Positions 58,609 to 64,000 of a DNA stretch of 64,000 nt are shown here, one piece after another. Each line of letters begins with the position of its first letter. Position 1 is the stretch's first letter. The notes under the pieces were generated by a model. That model was not told where the DNA came from. It made no database searches and saw only the letters and a list, made by a program, of their open reading frames with translations. The DNA lies in NCBI GenBank assembly GCA_023525975.1, contig CM042034.1, positions 9,183,501 to 9,247,500 on the forward strand. The letters run 5' to 3'. The position numbers were made by a program, and so were the translations under genes. This DNA is from Smallanthus sonchifolius. Lineage: Eukaryota; Streptophyta; Magnoliopsida; Asterales; Asteraceae.

Positions 58609-59455
58609 GTATGTGTGCGTGTGTGTAAAATCCCACGCTGAGCTCCATTTTAGACGGAGAAGATTGGAGGGGGGCGGTGTTCCTCGGTAGCCCCTCCCTC
58701 CACGTAATCCTCTTAATGGTGAAGCACCATGTATACCGCATAGCATTACAACATTCTATTCCTAGTACCTCCATCAAAAGAAGCATCTACAACACTACAC
58801 CACTACAAAAACTGTCTCTTGCTATGTTTTGCTCTTGTATATTCATTTCACCCAATAAAATATACAGATCACATTTTGTCACATTGGGTGTTGTATTTTG
58901 TGTATAAAAATTGTAAATTCTTAGCACAGAAATGTAAATGCGATCGCATTCTTAAGAAACCCATTATTCAAATCGGCATTTGCCCATTGTGAAGGTTTTA
59001 CAAGTTTTAGAGGAATATCAGAGGTCACAAAACATTTGGACGAAGTTTCCCATCTTAATCATAGAAAGCCGTACTAGTAAATGATTAGAAATGATTTTGT
59101 TTAAATTTACACCCTAAACGTTTTAAATGCTTGTCATTTATAATTCGCAATTTAACTTATGAAATTACTCCTATGATGTTTATTAACCTCAGTTATGAAT
59201 GTCATAGTCGACGGTTGTGTGTTTACTCTGATGAAGGTAAACACTTTTTCAACAATATGTATATATCTTTATATATATAAAAATAGTATATTATTTAAAA
59301 TTTTAATAGTAATTAAATAAATAAATCAAGTTAAATTGAAATTCATACAAGTACAAAATCAACCAAGAAATTATTAAAACCTTAATTATATTTTTAGTGA
59401 AAGTACTTAAAAAAAATTAAAAGATAATTTCAATAAAATCATTATATATTGGTAG
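58609..59455. other. Intergenic; no gene seen
   Basis: AT-rich sequence with a short GC-richer stretch near 58640-58720. No coding segment or element ends supported. Confidence 0.45.
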
Positions 59456-59459
59456 TGTG

Positions 59460-59595
59460 GGCAATTCCATTCCCCCCTTTAATTTACACATTGGGGTTTC
59501 CCAAATATTGGTTGCCACTTCGATTGAAGCCCTAAGTCAGCTTCCGTCTTCTCCACCTCGCCATTGGCGAAGCTCATCTTTTATCTGGTACGTCC
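59460..59595 (+). other. Possible 5' UTR exon of an unseen or lost gene
   Basis: A pyrimidine-rich leader-like stretch (CTTCTCCACCTCGCC, GAAGCTCATC) ends ATCTG followed by GTACGT, a good donor, at about 59588. A second similar stretch ends near 59692. I could not find coding exons downstream before the transposons at 61.2 kb, so the gene may continue beyond the window or be dead. Weak call. Confidence 0.25.
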
Positions 59596-59599
59596 TCTC

Positions 59600-61215
59600 T
59601 CTATCTCGTCATCTTTCTCGCTCTTGCGTTTCTGATTCATCTGCTTGTGGTTTATCGACACACGCTCTTCTCGAAGCTCATACTCTGGTACCTCATTTCG
59701 TTCTCGCTACTGAAAATGTGTTTTACAGTATCATAAATCATATACGACACAGTTTTTGGTTAAATTATGTGAATCGAACCTTACAGGATGTTTAGTTGTA
59801 AATTTGAAAGTTTATATCGAACATATAATTGATTTGAAGTAATTAGTTGCTGGAAACAATAGATGATATCGAAGTTTCTGAGCAAAGCTTCTAACTGTTT
59901 TTACGTTCGTGATTGAAACGAAGGTTATCACTATCTGGCTATCTGCAACATATATCTAGTAATTAGCTCAAGAATAAGATTGCCGGTTAGACTTGCTAGT
60001 TTCTGGTAATTGTCGTAGACTTGGTGTCAGAGCTGCGGATTTTAGTTTTTTTTTATAAAATATGTATGTTTTATTTGTACTTATGGAATAAAATCCTATT
60101 TACTTAAGTTGTTACTCAGGATGTTCAACTGAATTTTGTAGGGCTTTTCGCCACTTGTGAGCCTAAATCAAGGCTATAATGCTATATAGAAGTTAAATAA
60201 TTTAGTTTCTTAGCAAAATTTTGTCAAACGAGTCAAACCGATTAAGACTTGAGTATAGTATGATCCAACTACAAACTTTTTTCAAACTGATGAGTTTGCA
60301 TTTTGCAACTACTTTGTTGTGGAATTGTACCTTGTAGATGAGTTGTATAATGATCTTGTAGCTATGGCAGCTAATGAAACGTGTAGAAGTTTTTGGAAAT
60401 TAACCATGCCAATGAATGAAGATTAATAGAAGTTTTGGAGATGAATAATCCAAACATGTTTGTCGCTCAACATTAATTGAATTGCTATCTAAACGATGAT
60501 TTATGAGCAAGTATGAATGCTGAATTTTTACGAATTTTTGTTTGCTTAAAATGAGTACAAGATTTGATCAAGTGTATCTGTTGGTTTTATACTTTCATGT
60601 TGTTAGCTGTAAGCAAGAATTCATTTATGTTGGAATGGTTATTGTATATTTGAAATTGTCTTTTTAAGTTTTTATCCCCTAGTTCATCAAAGAAGCTATA
60701 AAGCCACCATAAAATCCATGATTGTTGTTTTACTAATTTCCACTTGACTGATCTGTGGGTGCAAACACACTCATGATTCATTAGAGCAAACATGTTGTAC
60801 ACTTTCTCATGTAAACATCAAACATGATGGACTTGATCGTTGATATTTTATAAATGAAGTTGTTTCTGCTTATAACAGGAACAATTGTATAAAAAAAAAA
60901 CTTTGTAAAGAGTTTTCTATATTATTGTGGGATAATGGCAATATTTGTATATGCTTGTATATGTGTACACGTCCCACTAAACCAAAATGATGTTGTTCCA
61001 TGGATACTATAAACCCATTCAGAACATATACTAATTAAAATTTCTAATTAGATAAAGTAGAGCCAGTAAAGAATAACCTATGAAATTCTCTTTGTAACTT
61101 GTAATTGGAATTTGATCTTAGGAAACTTTCTAATGTTACATTATGTTTAACAATTTTAACCAGGGCATTGTGTGATGTTTTTATTTTTATGCCGCTGCAT
61201 CAAAGATTTTTATGG
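59600..61215. other. AT-rich sequence, intron-like or intergenic
   Basis: No credible coding segment on either strand. Composition resembles long plant introns and would fit the leader exon call just upstream, but nothing proves it. Confidence 0.35.
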
Positions 61216-61564
61216 GAGACTTGGTTTAAAAAAGCGCTAGGCGAGGCGAGGCGTTTCGGTCCCAAAATCCGAGGCGCCACGCCTCAGGCGCGAGGCGAGG
61301 TCTTCACGTATGCGAGGCGCTAAGCTAAAAAAGTAATAAAAAATTTAGTAACATTCTTAAAACCTCCTAGTAAATGTTGTTTCAGTTTAAAAACTCCTCA
61401 TTTTGAGTAATTTTCACAAACTTGCAAGAAAAACAACTTAAAAAACTGATTTAAGTAAAGAGGAACTAAAATTGGAACTCAAATTCATAAAAAAACAGTG
61501 AAAAAAAGGCAAAAATACATGAAGCGCGCCTCACCTCGCCTCGCCCCTCAAGCCTGAGGCGGCG

Positions 61565-62769
61565 TGATAGAAACCGGAAATATGATTTATTAAAATAAAC
61601 AAAAACAAGGATAGTTGGCCCGATTCGAGAGGGGCTAGTCTCCACAATTCTGATCACAGAACTAATTTAGATAAAAACCAAGACACCCCCAAACTAAAAA
61701 CAAGAACACGATATTTAAAAGTAAACTTTGATGAAGCAATAACTCCGACTTGATGATGCCATTACTACCCTTTATTTCCCTCCAACTTTTCAGTACCATT
61801 CATCCCTTTACATTCCCATACACCCCTGCTGGAATCGTATCAATACAGCCTGCCCGGAGAACAGACTTGTCCTCAAGTCGAGAATCCGATAGCTGTTTAA
61901 CCAAGCGATTAGCCATTCAGTTGTAGCTTGACCGGCTTCTTGGACCCCGCAACGGTCTCGAACGGAATGAAGATGGGAGACCGGGTGATTCCGGGAGTTT
62001 GGTGGTACTTCCCGTTCGTAAGCGACTGCCTCCCTCCCATCTTCGACCTCAAATTTCAATTCACGACCCTTTAAACCGGCCTGGGTTTTCATACCATCTT
62101 GGTCGTTTTCCAAATTGCCGATTTTCAATAGAACACCATCTTCGACCTTCGATTCAACACCATCTCCTGTCTTCAATTGAACATCATCGACGATCCTGAA
62201 TTGATCATCCAAGACAAGCTCGTTTCGATCTTCGTCATCCCCAGGGTTGTCGGAAAATTCCTGCATATTTAGTTCTGGGAGTGGTCCGTGAGGTTCATCC
62301 TCGGGTTCCTTGGTTACCTGTGTTCGCCTTGCTAACCAAGCTTCCCTAATCGCTGCAATATCATTCTTCAAGGACTCGAGTTTTTCTGAAATAATCGCCA
62401 ATTGAGCAGCGATTGAATCATGGTAAATTCCGTTGCCTCCAATCTGGTTGCTCCGGGTCTGCCCCATCGTGTTTCCCGGCAATGGAACCAATGATAGAAA
62501 CCGGAAATATGATTTATTAAAATAAACAAAAACAAGGATAGTTGGCCCGATTCGAGAGGGGCTAGTCTCCACAATTCTGATCACAGAACTAATTTAGATA
62601 AAAACCAAGACACCCCCAAACTAAAAACAAGAACACGATATTTAAAAGTAAACTTTGATGAAGCAATAACTCCGACTTGATGATGCCATTACTACCCTTT
62701 ATTTCCCTCCAACTTTTCAGTACCATTCATCCCTTTACATTCCCATACACCCCTGCTGGAATCGTATCA
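61565..62769 (-). mobile_element. Complete short LTR retrotransposon (1,205 bp), very young
   Basis: Two 278-bp LTRs (61565-61842 and 62492-62769) look identical base for base, start TGATAG and end GTATCA, and a 5-bp duplication CGGCG flanks the whole (61560-61564, 62770-62774). On the minus strand the LTR is followed by TGGTTCCATTGCCGGG, similar to the TGGCGCCGTTGCCGGGG primer site used by some Ty3/gypsy elements. Only 649 bp lie between the LTRs, so it lacks polymerase genes and must depend on a partner. No convincing polypurine tract seen. Confidence 0.85.
61808..62467 (-). CDS. Gag-like N-terminal fragment of the short LTR element
   Basis: From ATG at 62467 (just after the primer site) the minus strand is open for 219 codons, ending inside the 3' LTR. 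It starts MGQTRSNQ, has a predicted helical piece (AAQLAIISEKLESLKNDIAA, then IREAW) and an acidic repetitive middle with DGVESKVEDGV and DGVLLKIG. The helical start resembles the N-terminus of plant Ty3/gypsy gag polyproteins that begin with a coiled segment. No zinc knuckle, protease or reverse transcriptase. Could be a spacer of a fuller element reused as a coding leader. Function unproven. Confidence 0.45.
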   Translation of the reverse strand: MGQTRSNQIGGNGIYHDSIAAQLAIISEKLESLKNDIAAIREAWLARRTQVTKEPEDEPHGPLPELNMQEFSDNPGDDEDRNELVLDDQFRIVDDVQLKTGDGVESKVEDGVLLKIGNLENDQDGMKTQAGLKGRELKFEVEDGREAVAYEREVPPNSRNHPVSHLHSVRDRCGVQEAGQATTEWLIAWLNSYRILDLRTSLFSGQAVLIRFQQGCMGM

Positions 62770-62884
62770 CGGCGCCTCAGGGCGCTTCATGTATATGGGG
62801 CGCCTCACCCATTTGAGGCGTTTTGTTCAGCGCCTCACGCTTTATGCAGCGTCTCATGGCGCTTTTTTAAACCAAGATGGGAGA

Positions 62885-63540
62885 ACTAAGATTTTGGAAG
62901 CTATCTTCGTTGTAGAATGTTGTGTGGGTGGGGGGTTTCATAAAAGGTAGGTTAGGAATGGTCTTGTTTAAGAAATCATATTATGGTTGAATTATATTTT
63001 TTTAAAGAGAAGGATTCGATTGTTTGATGGCCTACTTCTGCTATATTTGTTTTGTCTTCTCATGTGTTTCCATTTTAGTAGGCCTTAAGCCCCGATATTT
63101 GCCCTTAGCGGGCCAAGACAGTTTGATTGAGAGTAAAATAACTAGGAGAAGGAAGTTGTATGAGGGCTACCATATGTTATAGCTCTTAGCTTACGTCTAT
63201 CTTCTAGAACCTTTCATTGAGGGAGTTTATTTATATATTTGTATGTGGGGAGGGGGGATGTTTTGTGTCTTTCTCTAAATTGAAGGTAGAACAAATTGGG
63301 TTAAAACCATAAAAGATAGCAAAATAATGGGTATACTTGTAATTATTATTCCATTTTTAGAGGGAACAAAAAATGTACCCCTAGGAATAAAAGAATAGGG
63401 GTACCTTTTCTTATTCATATGCTAACTAGTCTTGGATAGAATTCTTTTATCATTCCATTTTTGTTGTCATTTTAATGCCCTTGGGGGGAATACATCAACC
63501 TTGTCACACTTCAACCTTTAGTGCTTCATGAGGCATAATT
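62885..63540. other. Intergenic; no gene seen
   Basis: Mixed AT-rich and G-rich stretches (GTGGGTGGGGGG near 62923, GGGGAGGGGGG near 63247). No coding sequence or element ends recognised. Confidence 0.45.
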
Positions 63541-64000
63541 ATGTGTTAGGATCGTTAGGATTGAACACACACACTAAACTGAACACACACACACGAAAGC
63601 AATAAACGACACGAAGATTTAAAGTGGTTCGGTCAGCTGACCTACTTCCACTGTGCTGCAACTAGGGTTTCTTTATTATTCAGGTGCTCACAAAATTACA
63701 AGTACAATGATATCAATATATAGAGACTAATCTAGGGTTAGGAAACATGATCCCCAAGTTAGGCCCAAGCCCACATAGAGATAACTAGGGTCGGCTAAAT
63801 AAAGACGTGTGGGCCAACCCAAGGCTAGGGCCGGCCACCCTCCCTTGATCGGGCCTCCACACCAATTAGCCCAACAATCTCCCACTTGGAGGCTCGAACA
63901 ACGCCCAATAGTCTTCAACATCTGTACATCTTGTAATCTTTCTTTTTCACCTAGTTGCAGCAGCCTTCTCGACAATTAACCTGAAGGCACATTGAAGCTC
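63541..64000 (+). mobile_element. Possible LTR retrotransposon start at the right edge
   Basis: TGTTAGGATCGTTAGGATTG begins a block that may run to CCAATTAGCCCAACA near 63887 (TG...CA), followed by TCTCCCACTTGGAGGCTCG, a motif often seen next to LTRs of plant elements. TATATAGAGA near 63719 could be its promoter. The rest lies outside the window, so the call is tentative. Confidence 0.35.

Larger units (their letters stand above)
61220..62876. mobile_element. hAT-like foldback MITE (about 447 bp of its own) with perfect 8-bp target duplication, split by an LTR element
   Basis: Inverted ends CTTGGTTTAAAAAAGCGC are exact at both sides and ATGGGAGA flanks the element (61212-61219 and 62877-62884). 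Its own sequence is full of GAGGCG/CGCCTC units that pair between the two arms. The LTR element at 61565-62769 sits inside one GAGGCGGCG tract. Confidence 0.82.

Noticed and set aside
61808..62584. A 258-residue host protein gene
   Set aside because: It starts and ends in LTR sequence of a complete retrotransposon; only the inner part is kept, as a gag-like fragment.
63727..63975. 82-codon minus-strand open frame
   Set aside because: Lies in what looks like an LTR and its downstream flank; no recognisable protein features.

Overview
This window reads as nuclear DNA of a flowering plant, most likely a eudicot of the daisy family (Asteraceae). Every recognisable gene is split by AT-rich GT-AG introns, the gene set is plant-specific, and the spaces between and inside genes are filled with plant transposable elements. 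The family assignment is inference, based mainly on a very common intronic repeat rich in GGGTCAAA/TTTGACCC that I associate with composite genomes.

Layout. 1-2.8 kb: the last nine exons of an SnRK1 alpha (SNF1/AMPK-type) kinase, + strand, cut by the left edge. 3.9-10.3 kb: on the minus strand and converging on it, a twelve-exon gene fusing a protein kinase to a PP2C phosphatase. It carries an in-frame stop and a frame break near its 5' end. 10.3-25.8 kb: a gene-free stretch of nested transposons. It includes a Cassandra-type 5S-bearing LTR split by a hAT-like element that itself holds a long solo LTR, plus Helitrons, SINEs, a PIF/Harbinger-like MITE, a large foldback element and a broken Harbinger-type Myb-like gene. 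26.2-28.8 kb: an intact eight-exon Mediator subunit 26 gene. 28.8-35.1 kb: tandem repeats, a solo LTR with a perfect target duplication, and a CACTA transposon end. 35.2-40.7 kb: a fourteen-exon serine carboxypeptidase-like gene. 41.8-44.6 kb: a PLAC8/cysteine-rich gene on the minus strand with two apparent frame breaks and two SINEs in its leader intron. 44.8-46.8 kb: three DNA transposons. 46.8-48.7 kb: a HINT1-type HIT hydrolase gene. 50.2-57.2 kb: a complete GH51 alpha-L-arabinofuranosidase gene whose acid/base glutamate is replaced by glutamine. 57.2-64 kb: transposons again, including a very young short LTR retrotransposon with identical LTRs inside a hAT-like element, and what may be the start of another LTR element at the right edge.

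The six genes do not form an obvious pathway. SnRK1 beside a kinase-PP2C fusion is suggestive, because SnRK1 is regulated by phosphorylation, but adjacency in a plant genome is weak evidence. The most unusual items are the GH51 enzyme lacking its acid/base residue, the lesions at the 5' ends of the kinase-PP2C and PLAC8 genes, and the well-dated nested insertions. I saw no clearly new multi-gene system.
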